From NCBI RefSeq assembly GCF_021044885.1, contig NZ_JAJNOD010000001.1, forward strand, positions 124,001 through 188,000: DNA of 64,000 bases. Reading direction: 5' to 3'. This stretch comes from Microbacterium nymphoidis. Its GTDB lineage: Bacteria; Actinomycetota; Actinomycetes; Actinomycetales; Microbacteriaceae. The notes below the pieces were generated by a model. It searched no databases, was not told the origin of the DNA, and was given only the letters and a program-made list of their open reading frames with translations. Made by a program: the position numbers and the translations under genes. Below, one piece after another: positions 53,212 through 63,713 of this stretch (positions are counted from its first letter, which is position 1; every line of letters begins with the position of its first letter).

Positions 53212-54194
53212 CAGCTCACCCTCACTCTCGGGTCGAGCGCTACGACGGCGATGTCGGCGAGCAGCGCTCCAATGGCGGTCATGACAGCGCTGAAGGCCGC
53301 GATGGCGACGACGCCGTGGATATCGTTCTTGGCGATGGTGGTGATGAAGTACCGCCCCATGCCCTCCCACTGGAACACGCTCTCGGTGAGGATCGCGCCG
53401 GTGAACATTCCGGGGATCGAGAACGCGATGGAGGTGACCACCGGGATCAGAGAGGTGCGCAATGCGTGCTTGCGCACGGCCTGCGAGCGGGTGAGGCCCT
53501 TCGCGCGGGCGGTGCGCACGTAGTCGGCGCCGATGTTGTCCAGCAGCAGGGAGCGCTGGAGGAAGTAGGTTCCGGCGTAACCGGTGACGACCAGCACGAT
53601 GGTCGGCAGGGTGAGGTGCTGGAGCGTGTCGACGATGACGGGCCAGAACCCCTGGACGCCGTCGCTGCGGGCGCCGGTGACGTAGAAGACACGGGTGCCG
53701 ACCGCGTTGTTGAACGCGATGGCCATGATCACGATGCCGAGGCCGGCGACGATGACCGGCAGGTTCATCGTGATGGTGGAGATGAACTGCACCACGCGGT
53801 CAGTGGCGCTGTACTGCTTCGACGCCGTCCAGACCGCCAGGGCGATGCCGATGACGGTCATGAGGATGGTGGCACCGAGCAGCAGCTCCGCGGAGTTCCA
53901 GATACGGAAGGCCACCTGCTCGTTGACGCTCTCGCCGACCGGGCTCTTCCCCCAGTCCCAGCGGGTCACGACGGAGGAGAGCCAGCCCCACCAGCGCTCC
54001 AGCAGCGGGACCTTGTCGTTCAGTCCATACTGCGAGAGAGCGGCATCCGCGATGGCCTCCGGTACGGGAGGGTTTCGCCCCGTGTAGTTGGACCGCGGGT
54101 TCAGGAACAGTGACGCCAGGAAATAGGTGAGGTTGGTGGCGACGAAGATCATCGCGAGCCATCCCAGCGTCCGGCGGACGAGATACCTCAGCAC
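53211..54194 (-). CDS. Oligopeptide ABC permease, DppB/OppB type (second system)
   Basis: A 327-residue permease and first gene of the minus-strand operon. It starts LRYLVRRTLGWLAMIFVATN, has a long periplasmic-side loop (residues ~35-95) with SQYGLNDKVPLLERWWGWL and the EAA motif DYVRTARAKGLTRSQAVRKH. It ends VVALDPRVRVS. The start is GTG 54194 with GGAGG 9 nt upstream. Confidence 0.93.
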   Translation of the reverse strand: MLRYLVRRTLGWLAMIFVATNLTYFLASLFLNPRSNYTGRNPPVPEAIADAALSQYGLNDKVPLLERWWGWLSSVVTRWDWGKSPVGESVNEQVAFRIWNSAELLLGATILMTVIGIALAVWTASKQYSATDRVVQFISTITMNLPVIVAGLGIVIMAIAFNNAVGTRVFYVTGARSDGVQGFWPVIVDTLQHLTLPTIVLVVTGYAGTYFLQRSLLLDNIGADYVRTARAKGLTRSQAVRKHALRTSLIPVVTSIAFSIPGMFTGAILTESVFQWEGMGRYFITTIAKNDIHGVVAIAAFSAVMTAIGALLADIAVVALDPRVRVS

Positions 54195-54533
54195 GAAGGC
54201 CTACCTCCAGATTTGCATCGGTACATCGAACCCGTCCTCCACATTTGACAGTTCCACATGAGGTTCATGTGAACTTCTGCACGATACCCCTCGGTTACCG
54301 ATGTGTCGAAATATCGGCACGGGGTGTTCGCCTATTCCTGTGCTCAGTACATCACGGCGGTAACGTGCGGCGGTCGGTGCACAGGACCCCTCGGGTGCGC
54401 TCCGACCGCACCTCATTCGATCACAGACCTCCGTCGTGCGGCAGGGGGTGCACAGCTTTCGTTCACCTGACGTGCTGTAGAATTCCGGGGCCGATTCTCT
54501 TCGGTGTTCCCAGATCTACAAGGATTTCCCTTC
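54195..54533. other. Divergent promoter region between the second ABC operon and typA
   Basis: There is no gene in 339 bp. On the plus strand TAGAAT (54478-54483) is a good -10 for typA, about 50 nt before its ATG. Nearer the ABC operon, small overlapping inverted repeats (ACATGA/TCATGT and GTTCA/TGAAC) occur at about 54256-54273 and could be a regulator site for the transporter. Confidence 0.5.
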
Positions 54534-56444
<1,911 letters not shown>

Positions 56445-56453
56445 GCCTGATCA

Positions 56454-56492
56454 CACGAAGCCCCGCGGTGCGCGCCACCGCGGGGCTTCGTG
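56454..56492. terminator. Terminator after typA
   Basis: Perfect 17-bp inverted repeat CACGAAGCCCCGCGGTG (56454-56470) and CACCGCGGGGCTTCGTG (56476-56492) with a 5-nt loop, between convergent genes. Confidence 0.88.
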
Positions 56493-56509
56493 GTGTCCGG
56501 CGCAGTCGG

Positions 56510-57058
56510 TCAGCGCAGCTCGCTGATGAGCACGGCCATGGTGCCGGGCTCTCGTGCCGTGAAGACGTGGGGCGCGTCGCCGGCGTAGGTGAGGTAGTCC
56601 CCGGGGTTCATCGTCACGGGCGCGTCGCGAGGGCCGACATCGGCCCGTCCCGAGATCAGCACGACGTGCTCGGTGGTGCCGCTGAGGTGAGGGCGGGAGT
56701 CGCGGGTGCCGCCCGGCTCTGCCTGCAAGAGATAGATGTCGCGGCGCGAGTTCGGGGGAGCGGTCGACAGCAGCGTCGCGCTATAGGTGGCCGCGGCTGC
56801 CGGAACACCGCTCAGATCGGCGACCCGCAGCAGCGTCGGCCCGGCGGCGGGCTCGGCCACCAGCTCGGCGAACGGCACGCCGAGGGCGTCACCGAGTGCC
56901 CACAGCGTCTCAACGTTCGGCGTGGTCGCCGCGTTCTCCAACTGCGAGACGGTGGCCTTGGAGACACCGGCCCGCCGCGCCAGCTCGGCCGCGGAGAAGC
57001 CGCATCGTTCGCGTTCGCGGCGCAGCGCCTGTGCGATTCGGGCCCGGAGCTCATCCAT
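56510..57058 (-). CDS. XRE-family regulator with C-terminal cupin domain
   Basis: A 182-residue transcription factor. Residues ~6-60 form an XRE helix-turn-helix (CGFSAAELARRAGVSKATVS, LENAATTPNVETLWALGDAL). Residues ~100-180 are a cupin (SGTTEHVVLISGRADVG, then PGDYLTYAGDAPHVF). This architecture is typical of repressors of amino-acid transport or catabolism that sense a small ligand. CATACT ends 6 nt before ATG 57058 on the minus strand. GTTCAG-type half-sites overlap the start and the azlC promoter, suggesting autoregulation and control of azlCD. Confidence 0.9.
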   Translation of the reverse strand: MDELRARIAQALRRERERCGFSAAELARRAGVSKATVSQLENAATTPNVETLWALGDALGVPFAELVAEPAAGPTLLRVADLSGVPAAAATYSATLLSTAPPNSRRDIYLLQAEPGGTRDSRPHLSGTTEHVVLISGRADVGPRDAPVTMNPGDYLTYAGDAPHVFTAREPGTMAVLISELR

Positions 57059-57059
57059 G

Positions 57060-57145
57060 CGTTCAGTATGACAAACGTCCTTTCGTTTGACTGAACGACG
57101 CGGGTCGTTCAGAATTGCAATCGACCGTTCGGTTTGCTGAACGAC
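57060..57145. promoter_or_regulatory. Operator-like repeats between the XRE regulator and azlC
   Basis: CTGAACGAC (57091-57099) and GTCGTTCAG (57104-57112) form a perfect 9-bp palindrome. CTGAACGAC occurs again at 57137-57145, and a GTTCAG half-site at 57061-57066 overlaps the XRE -10 region. Four related half-sites within 86 bp are best explained as binding sites for the XRE-cupin protein. Confidence 0.6.
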
Positions 57146-57160
57146 GAGAGTGAGGCGCGT

Positions 57161-57859
57161 ATGGATCAGGCGGAACGGTCGGCGGTGCGCCAGGGGATGG
57201 CCGTGGCGCTCGCGGTGAGCCTGGACGGGATCACCTTCGGTGCGCTGGCCGTGGCGGCGGGCCTGGACGTCTGGCAGGCATGCGTGCTGAGTCTGGTGAT
57301 GTTCACCGGCGGCTCGCAGTTCGCATTCGTCGGCATCATCGCCTCCGGCGGGGTCGCTGCCGCCCCCGCGGGAGTTGTCGCCGCGCTTCTGCTCGGCCTG
57401 CGCAACACCGTCTACGCCATGCGGCTCTCCTCGATCGTCGGCAGGGGCGTGCTGCGCCGCCTCGGCGCCGCCCAGCTCACCATCGATGAGAGCATCGCGG
57501 TGGCTGTCACCCAGGAGGAGCCCCGCGCGCAGCGCGTGGGCTTCTGGGCCACGGGCATCGCGATCTTCGTCGGGTGGAACGCGGCGACCCTCGCCGGTGC
57601 GCTCGTGGGCAACCTGATCGGCGACGTCCGCGTCTACGGGCTCGACGCTGCCGCAGCCTGCGCGTTCCTGGCGCTGCTCTGGCCGCGATTGCGCTCCCGG
57701 CAGGCCATCGCGGTTGGAGTGGGGGCCGCCGTCGTTGCGACCGTGGCGACGCCGTACGTGATGCCCGGGATGCAGGTGCTGCTCGCGGCGGTGGTCGCGG
57801 TCGTCGTCGGCGTGTTCAATCTGTTCGGCGGCGGAGACACGAAGGCGGTGGCTCGATGA
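57161..57859 (+). CDS. azlC: AzlC-family branched-chain amino-acid exporter, large subunit
   Basis: AzlC with AzlD exports branched-chain or related amino acids and analogues. 232 residues with about six spans: SLDGITFGALAVAAGLDVWQ, SLVMFTGGSQFAFVGIIA, the GLRNTVYAMRLS motif and the ITHDES-like TIDESIAVAV motif. ATG 57161 follows GTGAGG. It overlaps azlD by ATGA, and it is divergent from the XRE-cupin regulator. Confidence 0.92.
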   Translation: MDQAERSAVRQGMAVALAVSLDGITFGALAVAAGLDVWQACVLSLVMFTGGSQFAFVGIIASGGVAAAPAGVVAALLLGLRNTVYAMRLSSIVGRGVLRRLGAAQLTIDESIAVAVTQEEPRAQRVGFWATGIAIFVGWNAATLAGALVGNLIGDVRVYGLDAAAACAFLALLWPRLRSRQAIAVGVGAAVVATVATPYVMPGMQVLLAAVVAVVVGVFNLFGGGDTKAVAR

Positions 57860-58173
57860 CCCTGTGGCAGGCGATCCTCGTGGCGTCGATCCTGTGCGTG
57901 CTCGCCAAGATCCTCGGGTACGCGATTCCACCGCACTGGCTCGAGAAGCCCACCCCGGCGCGCACCATGGACCTCACAACCGTGGCGCTGCTCGCCGCGC
58001 TCGTGGCCTATCTCGCCCTGCACGGGCCCGGGCAGTCCCTGCACATCGATGCGCGGCTGGCCGCCGTCGGCGTCGCCGCCGTCCTGCTGGCCCTGCGCGC
58101 GCCGTTCGTGCTCGTCGTCATCGCCGGGGCCGTGACGGCTGCGCTGCTGCGGTTGTGGGGCTGGGCGAGCTGA
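57856..58173 (+). CDS. azlD: AzlD-domain protein, small subunit of the exporter
   Basis: A 105-residue membrane protein with three to four spans: LWQAILVASILCVLAKILGY at the start, the conserved basic loop HWLEKPTPARTMDL and two further hydrophobic segments. AzlD is the partner of AzlC. The ATG overlaps the azlC stop (ATGA). Confidence 0.92.
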   Translation: MTLWQAILVASILCVLAKILGYAIPPHWLEKPTPARTMDLTTVALLAALVAYLALHGPGQSLHIDARLAAVGVAAVLLALRAPFVLVVIAGAVTAALLRLWGWAS

Positions 58174-58211
58174 TACGGCAGCCGTTCAGGCCCGGACGGT
58201 ACCATCGGCCC

Positions 58212-58604
58212 GTGTCCCTCTCACGCATCGCCACCTTCGTGATGAGCTTCATCATCGGAGCCGTCTTCGGCACGGCCGGAACGATCGGGTTCTCCGCCGG
58301 TGCCGACCTGTTCCACCTCGGCCTGATCCTCGCGTTCGCCGGGTGCCTGGCCATTCTCGTCTCGTTGCGCATTCTGGCGGAGGATCGATGGGCCGCCATC
58401 GCGGGAGGGGCCGGGATGTACCTGGCGGTCTTCATGTTCTCCATGCGTGGCCCCGGGGGCTCCGTGGTGGTTCCCGACACGGGGCTGTCACAGGTGTGGC
58501 TGATCGGTGTGGGGGTCATCATCCTGATCGTGGCGGCGTGGCCGGACCTGCGTCGGATCCGTCCTGCGTCCGCACCGTCGAAAGCGCAGACGCCCTCTCG
58601 TTGA
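58212..58604 (+). CDS. Four-span membrane protein (possibly DUF6113)
   Basis: A 130-residue protein with four hydrophobic segments: RIATFVMSFIIGAVFGTAG, LGLILAFAGCLAILVSL, WAAIAGGAGMYLAVFMFSM and VWLIGVGVIILIVAAW, ending in a basic tail. TACCAT (58200-58205) lies 6 nt before GTG 58212, which fixes the start and implies a leaderless mRNA. A DUF6113 protein is often seen beside the fdxA-dapC pair in Microbacteriaceae; the name is tentative and function unknown. Confidence 0.72.
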   Translation: MSLSRIATFVMSFIIGAVFGTAGTIGFSAGADLFHLGLILAFAGCLAILVSLRILAEDRWAAIAGGAGMYLAVFMFSMRGPGGSVVVPDTGLSQVWLIGVGVIILIVAAWPDLRRIRPASAPSKAQTPSR

Positions 58605-58670
58605 CGTCTCCGCTCCCGCCACGGCCGTGCGTGCACGACCGCCCGGGGAGGAGAGACGTAGACTGAAGAG

Positions 58671-58994
58671 GTGACGTATGTGATCGCTCTTCCCTGCGTC
58701 GATGTCAAGGATCGCGCCTGCATCGACGAATGCCCTGTCGACTGCATCTACGAGGGCGAACGTTCGCTCTACATCCACCCCGACGAGTGCGTGGACTGCG
58801 GCGCCTGCGAGCCGGTGTGCCCGGTGGAGGCGATCTACTACGAGGACGATCTTCCGGACGAATGGTCCGAGTACTACAAGGCCAATGTGGAGTTCTTCGA
58901 CGGAATCGGATCGCCCGGAGGCGCCGCCAAGGTGGGCGTGATTCCGAAGGACCACCCGATCATCTCCGCGCTGCCGCCGCAGGCCGAGGCGTGA
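58671..58994 (+). CDS. fdxA: 7Fe ferredoxin FdxA
   Basis: A 107-residue soluble electron carrier with one 3Fe-4S and one 4Fe-4S cluster. Cysteines at 9, 17, 21, 25, 40, 43, 46 and 50 give the classic pattern: CVDVKDRACIDECPVDCIYEG, where the central position does not follow the four-Cys 4Fe rule, then CVDCGACEPVCPVEAI. A C-terminal extension of about 55 residues is normal for actinobacterial FdxA. TAGACT (58659-58664) is 6 nt before GTG 58671. The stop overlaps dapC. Confidence 0.94.
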   Translation: MTYVIALPCVDVKDRACIDECPVDCIYEGERSLYIHPDECVDCGACEPVCPVEAIYYEDDLPDEWSEYYKANVEFFDGIGSPGGAAKVGVIPKDHPIISALPPQAEA

Positions 58995-60100
58995 GCGTTC
59001 GCGACCTCGCGGATTACCCGTGGGATGCGGTCGCTCCTATTCGCGAGCGCGCGGCGCAGCATCCCGGCGGGCTCGTCGACCTCTCGATCGGCTCTCCGGT
59101 CGATGAGACACCGCGGATCATCCGGGAAGCGCTCGCAGCGGCGACCGAGGCCCACTCCTACCCGCAGACCGTCGGAACCCCCGCCCTTCGCGACGCGATC
59201 GCCGCGTGGTTCGCGCGGCGTCGTGGTGTGGCATCCCTGACGGCCGACCAGGTGCTGCCCACGGTGGGCTCCAAGGAGCTCGTCGCGCTCCTCCCGACCT
59301 TGCTCGGTCTCGGAGCTGGCGACATCGTGGTCCATCCGCGGGCCGCGTATCCGACGTATGAGGTCGGTGCCGTCGTCGCCGGTGCCACCGCGGTGGCGGA
59401 GGACGACCCGGCGGCGTGGCCGGCGGGAACGAAGCTCATCTGGCTGAACTCCCCGGGAAATCCCGACGGCCGTGTCCTCGGAGTCGCCGATCTCCGTGCC
59501 GCCGTGCGCCGGGCGCGCGAGCTCGGTGCGGTGATCGCCGGAGACGAGTGCTATGCCGAGCTCGGCTGGGACGCGCCCTGGGACAGTGAGCCGATCCCGT
59601 CCATCCTGGACCCTCGTGTCACCGACGGAGATGACACCGACGTTCTCGCGGTGTACTCGCTGAGCAAGCAGTCCAATCTGGCGGGTTACCGCGCGGCGTT
59701 CCTCGCCGGGGATCGCGAGCTGATCGCGCGCCTCACGACGGCGCGCAAGCACCTCGGGCTCATGCTCCCGGCGCCCGTTCAGCAGGCGATGACCGTCGCG
59801 CTCGCCGATGACGTACACGTCGCGCAGCAGAAGGAGCGATACCGGTCGCGCCGTGAGCTGCTCAAGCCTGCGCTCGAGTCCGCCGGCTTCCGCGTGGACC
59901 GCAGCGAGGCCGGACTGTACCTCTGGGCGACCGAGGGGCGCGACGCCTGGCAGAGCATGGACCGGCTGGCGGATCTCGGTGTCCTGGCAGGTCCCGGGGT
60001 CTTCTACGGACCGTTCTTCCCGCAGCACGTCCGCCTGTCCCTGACGGCTTCCGACGAGCGGATCGCCGCCGCTGCCGAGCGCCTCCGCGCGTCTTCGTAG
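58991..60100 (+). CDS. dapC: Succinyldiaminopimelate transaminase
   Basis: A fold-type I PLP aminotransferase of 369 residues. It converts N-succinyl-2-amino-6-ketopimelate to N-succinyl-diaminopimelate in the lysine and peptidoglycan precursor pathway. Motifs: VDLSIGSPVDETP, PTVGSKELVALLP, HPRAAYPTYEVGA, LNSPGNPDGRV, GDECYAELGW and the PLP lysine in AVYSLSKQSNLAGYR. GTG 58991 overlaps the fdxA stop (GTGA), an arrangement common in actinobacteria. The longer frame open upstream is discarded. Confidence 0.95.
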   Translation: MSVRDLADYPWDAVAPIRERAAQHPGGLVDLSIGSPVDETPRIIREALAAATEAHSYPQTVGTPALRDAIAAWFARRRGVASLTADQVLPTVGSKELVALLPTLLGLGAGDIVVHPRAAYPTYEVGAVVAGATAVAEDDPAAWPAGTKLIWLNSPGNPDGRVLGVADLRAAVRRARELGAVIAGDECYAELGWDAPWDSEPIPSILDPRVTDGDDTDVLAVYSLSKQSNLAGYRAAFLAGDRELIARLTTARKHLGLMLPAPVQQAMTVALADDVHVAQQKERYRSRRELLKPALESAGFRVDRSEAGLYLWATEGRDAWQSMDRLADLGVLAGPGVFYGPFFPQHVRLSLTASDERIAAAAERLRASS

Positions 60101-60262
60101 GGAACCTCTAGCGAGGTGCCGCATCCTTTGGCGGGTGCATCAGTAGGTCCCGCGGGCGACTAGGCTGTAAGGACCGGGCGTGCTCACGCGCGCCGCCGAC
60201 ACGGATCTCTCACGACAGTTCCGTGTCAGACCCCCGACGACCAGAAATCGCAAGGAGGCGCC

Positions 60263-61558
60263 GTGAACAACGCGGGAGCACAGCCTGAGAAGGCGACGCT
60301 GACGATCGGTGACACCACGGCTGAACTGCCCACGGTGGCAGCGGTCGACGGAGCATCGAGCATCGACTTCGCCACCCTCACGAAGCAGACGGGCTACACC
60401 GCCCTCGACTACGGCTTCGTCAACACTGCGGCCACCAAGTCCGCGATCACCTACATCGATGGCGACCAGGGAATCCTGCGCTATCGCGGATACCCGATCG
60501 AGGACCTCGCCGAGCACAGCTCGTTCCTGGAGGTCGCGTGGCTGCTGCTGTACGGCGAGCTTCCCACCGCCGACGAACTGGGCGCCTTCGACGAGAAGAT
60601 CCGTCGCCACACCCTCATCCATGAGGACCTCAAGCACTTCTTCAACGCCCTCCCGCACACCGCGCACCCGATGGCCTCGCTGTCGTCGGCGATCACCGCG
60701 CTGTCGACCTACTACGAGGGCCAGTACGACCCGCACAACCCCGAGCACGTCGAGCTGAACACCATTCGCATGCTGGCCAAGCTGCCCGTGCTGGCCGCTT
60801 ACTCGCACAAGAAGAGCATCGGCCAGGCGTTCCTCTACCCCGACAACTCCCTGAGCTTCGTCGATAACTTCCTCCGCCTCAACTTCGGCGTGATGAGCGA
60901 GCCGTACGAGGTGAACCCCGTGATGAGCCGCGCGCTGGAGCGTCTGCTCATCCTGCACGAAGACCACGAGCAGAACGCGTCCACCTCCACGGTGCGCCTG
61001 GTCGGCTCCACGGGCGCCAACCAGTACGCATCGGTCTCCGCGGGCATCCACGCCCTCTCGGGTCCGCTGCACGGCGGCGCCAACGAGGCGGTGCTCAAGA
61101 TGCTCGGCGAGATCCGCGACTCCGGTGAGACGGTCAAGCGGTTCGTGGAGCGCGTGAAGAACAAGGAGGACGGTGTCAAGCTGATGGGCTTCGGACACCG
61201 CGTCTACAAGAACTACGACCCGCGCGCCAAGCTGGTCAAGCAGTCCGCGGACGAGGTGCTGTCCGAGCTGGGCGTGAGTGACCCGCTGCTGGATCTCGCC
61301 AAGGAGCTCGAGGAGATCGCGCTCAACGACGAGTACTTCCAGGCACGTCGCCTGTACCCCAACGTCGACTTCTACACCGGTGTGATCTACAAGGCCATGG
61401 GCTTTCCCACGCGGATGTTCACGGTGCTCTTCGCGATCGGCCGCCTGCCGGGATGGCTCGCGCACTGGCGCGAGATGAACCTGGACCCGCAGACGAAGAT
61501 CGGCCGCCCGCAGCAGCTGTACACGGGTGCTCCCGAACGTCGCTACCCGGGAGCCTGA
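60263..61558 (+). CDS. gltA: Citrate synthase
   Basis: Type II (hexameric-like) citrate synthase, 431 residues, condensing acetyl-CoA and oxaloacetate in the TCA cycle. Motifs: YIDGDQGILRYRGYPIEDLAEH, the active-site His in SGPLHGGANEAVLKML, GFGHRVYKNYDPRA and the Asp in PNVDFYTGVIYKAMGFP. GTG 60263 follows AAGGAGGCGCC. TAGGCT at 60161-60166 is a plausible -10, with a leader of about 95 nt. Confidence 0.97.
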   Translation: MNNAGAQPEKATLTIGDTTAELPTVAAVDGASSIDFATLTKQTGYTALDYGFVNTAATKSAITYIDGDQGILRYRGYPIEDLAEHSSFLEVAWLLLYGELPTADELGAFDEKIRRHTLIHEDLKHFFNALPHTAHPMASLSSAITALSTYYEGQYDPHNPEHVELNTIRMLAKLPVLAAYSHKKSIGQAFLYPDNSLSFVDNFLRLNFGVMSEPYEVNPVMSRALERLLILHEDHEQNASTSTVRLVGSTGANQYASVSAGIHALSGPLHGGANEAVLKMLGEIRDSGETVKRFVERVKNKEDGVKLMGFGHRVYKNYDPRAKLVKQSADEVLSELGVSDPLLDLAKELEEIALNDEYFQARRLYPNVDFYTGVIYKAMGFPTRMFTVLFAIGRLPGWLAHWREMNLDPQTKIGRPQQLYTGAPERRYPGA

Positions 61559-61571
61559 ACCACGGAGCCTG

Positions 61572-61614
61572 ACGACAGAGGGGCTGGACCGAGATGGTCC
61601 AGCCCCTCTGTCGT
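61572..61614. terminator. Bidirectional terminator between gltA and dapD
   Basis: Perfect 19-bp inverted repeat: ACGACAGAGGGGCTGGACC (61572-61590) and its complement (61596-61614), loop GAGAT, between convergent genes. Confidence 0.9.
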
Positions 61615-61621
61615 CGCACGA

Positions 61622-62551
61622 TCAGGCGTGCAGGGCCTCGTTGAGCGTCACGCCGACGCCCGCGCGGGTCACGGCCTCGATCGCACCGGTCAGGGAGTTG
61701 CGGCGGTAGAGCAGGCCGTCGCGGCCGGAGAGATCGGATCCCTTGACCGTGGTGGAGGTGCCGCCCTCGGTGAGGACGATCTTCGAACCCGCCGTGACGT
61801 AGAGTCCCGCCTCCACGATGCAGTCGTCGCCGAGCGAGATGCCGATACCCGCGTTGGCGCCCAGCAGCGTGCGCGAGCCGATCGACACACGGTGGGATCC
61901 GCCCCCGGACAGCGTGCCCATGATGGACGCACCGCCGCCGATGTCCGAGCCGTCTCCCACCACGACGCCCTGGGAGATGCGTCCCTCGACCATGGATGCG
62001 CCCAGCGTGCCGGCGTTGAAGTTGACGAATCCCTCGTGCATCACCGTGGTGCCGGGGGAGAGGTGCGCGCCCAGCCGCACGCGGGAAGCATCTGCGATGC
62101 GCACACCGGCGGGCAGGACGTAGTCGGTCAGGCGCGGGAACTTGTCGAGGCCCTGCACCTGGATGCCGGCGCGCTGCAAGGAGGGCCGCAGGCGCGAGAC
62201 GTCGTCCGGGTGCATCGGCCCGGCTGAGGTCCATGCGACGTTGGGAAGGTGGGCGAAGATGCCATCGAGATTCAGCTCGTTGGGACGCACGATGAGGTGG
62301 CTGAGAGCGTGCAGGCGCAGATAGGCATCCGAGGTGGAGACGACCGGCGCGTCCAGATCGGCCTCCACGCGCACCACCTCGATGCGCACCCCGCGAAGCT
62401 CGTCCTCCTCGGCATGCACCTCCAGCGTGGTGGTGTCGGTGCTCTCCGGCAGGCGGCCGGTGCGGATCTCGGGGAACCAGGTGTCCAGCACGGTGCCGTC
62501 CTCGCGGATCGTCGCGAGCCCGTCAGCGTTCACCCATCGTGCATCAGTCAT
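61622..62551 (-). CDS. dapD: Tetrahydrodipicolinate N-succinyltransferase
   Basis: DapD transfers succinyl from succinyl-CoA to tetrahydrodipicolinate, the first succinylase step to diaminopimelate. The 309-residue protein belongs to the actinobacterial DapD type. An N-terminal α/β region is followed by a left-handed β-helix of hexapeptide repeats ([60 protein letters not shown]). ATG 62551 has TAGCGT 6 nt upstream (minus strand), a leaderless promoter facing dapE. Confidence 0.95.
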   Translation of the reverse strand: MTDARWVNADGLATIREDGTVLDTWFPEIRTGRLPESTDTTTLEVHAEEDELRGVRIEVVRVEADLDAPVVSTSDAYLRLHALSHLIVRPNELNLDGIFAHLPNVAWTSAGPMHPDDVSRLRPSLQRAGIQVQGLDKFPRLTDYVLPAGVRIADASRVRLGAHLSPGTTVMHEGFVNFNAGTLGASMVEGRISQGVVVGDGSDIGGGASIMGTLSGGGSHRVSIGSRTLLGANAGIGISLGDDCIVEAGLYVTAGSKIVLTEGGTSTTVKGSDLSGRDGLLYRRNSLTGAIEAVTRAGVGVTLNEALHA

Positions 62552-62642
62552 GTCTCCACGCTAGCGGGCCCGGCGGAGCGGCCGGTGCCCCATGTCGCTC
62601 CGCGACGCCGGGGCGCTCAGCGCGGCCGGATACGATGAGGGC

Positions 62643-63713
62643 ATGCCGCTGCTCGATCTCACCGCCTCCGCTGCCGACATCACGCGAGCGATCTGCGATA
62701 TTCCCAGCGTCTCCGGGGATGAGGCCGCGCTGGCGGACGCCGTCGTCGCGGCGCTGTCAGAGTACGACCACCTGGAGATCATCCGCGACGGGGACACGAT
62801 CGTCGCCCGCACGTCGCTCGGGCGAGACCGCCGAGTGATCATCGCGGGCCATCTCGACACGGTTCCGATCAACGACAACCTGCCGACCGAGCTTCGTGAG
62901 GTCGACGGCGAAGCCGTGATCTGGGGACGCGGCACCGTCGACATGAAGGCCGGGGTTGCGGTGCAACTGAAGCTGGCGGCCGATCTCGTCGCCCCGGCGG
63001 TCGACATCACCTGGATCTGGTACGACCACGAAGAAGTCGACAGCTCGCTCAACGGCCTGGGCCGTCTCGCCGGCAACCGGCCCGACCTCATGACCGGCGA
63101 CTTCGCCATCCTCGGGGAGCCGACGGCGGGCGAGATCGAAGGCGGTTGCAACGGGACGCTGCGTGCTGTGGTCCGCACGCACGGGGTCCGGGCACACAGC
63201 GCACGCGCCTGGGTGGGGGAGAACGCCATCCACACCGCAGCTCCGGTCCTCGCCCGCCTGGCGGAGTACCGTCCCAAGGAGGTGAGCGTGGAGGGCCTGG
63301 CCTATCGCGAGGGCCTGAACGCTGTGCGCATCGGAGGAGGCGTCGCCGGAAACGTGATCCCCGACCTCTGCGAGGTGGAGGTCAACTACCGCTATGCGCC
63401 GGACAAGTCGCCCGAGCAGGCGGTCGCTCACATCCGGAACGTGTTCGCGGGCTTCGAGATCGAGATCGTGGACCTGTCGGCCGGTGCCCGGCCCGGCCTC
63501 GACGCCGAGCTCGCCCAGGACTTCCTCGCGGCGACCGGGGCGCGCCCCAAGCCCAAATACGGCTGGACCGACGTGGCCCGCTTCTCGGCACTGGGCGTTC
63601 CTGCCGTCAACTACGGTCCCGGCGACCCGAGCCTGGCACATCACGACCAGGAACGCGTACCCGTGGCACAGATCGAGACGGTCGAGGCAGGATTGCGCGC
63701 GTGGCTGAGCTGA
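62643..63713 (+). CDS. dapE: Succinyl-diaminopimelate desuccinylase
   Basis: An M20-family zinc amidohydrolase of 356 residues that removes succinate from N-succinyl-LL-diaminopimelate. Metal and catalytic motifs: IIAGHLDTVPIND, WGRGTVDMKAGV, DHEEVDSSLNGL, LGEPTAGEIEGGCNG, and a late His in DPSLAHHDQERVP. ATG 62643 is preceded by TACGAT (62631-62636) with a 6-nt gap. dapD and dapE are divergent with adjacent leaderless promoters. The next gene starts within its last codons. Confidence 0.94.
   Translation: MPLLDLTASAADITRAICDIPSVSGDEAALADAVVAALSEYDHLEIIRDGDTIVARTSLGRDRRVIIAGHLDTVPINDNLPTELREVDGEAVIWGRGTVDMKAGVAVQLKLAADLVAPAVDITWIWYDHEEVDSSLNGLGRLAGNRPDLMTGDFAILGEPTAGEIEGGCNGTLRAVVRTHGVRAHSARAWVGENAIHTAAPVLARLAEYRPKEVSVEGLAYREGLNAVRIGGGVAGNVIPDLCEVEVNYRYAPDKSPEQAVAHIRNVFAGFEIEIVDLSAGARPGLDAELAQDFLAATGARPKPKYGWTDVARFSALGVPAVNYGPGDPSLAHHDQERVPVAQIETVEAGLRAWLS

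Noticed and set aside
61419..62234. A 271-codon minus-strand frame across the gltA end and dapD
   Set aside because: It crosses a perfect terminator and lies out of frame within dapD. Arg/His/Gly-rich composition shows it is a shadow.
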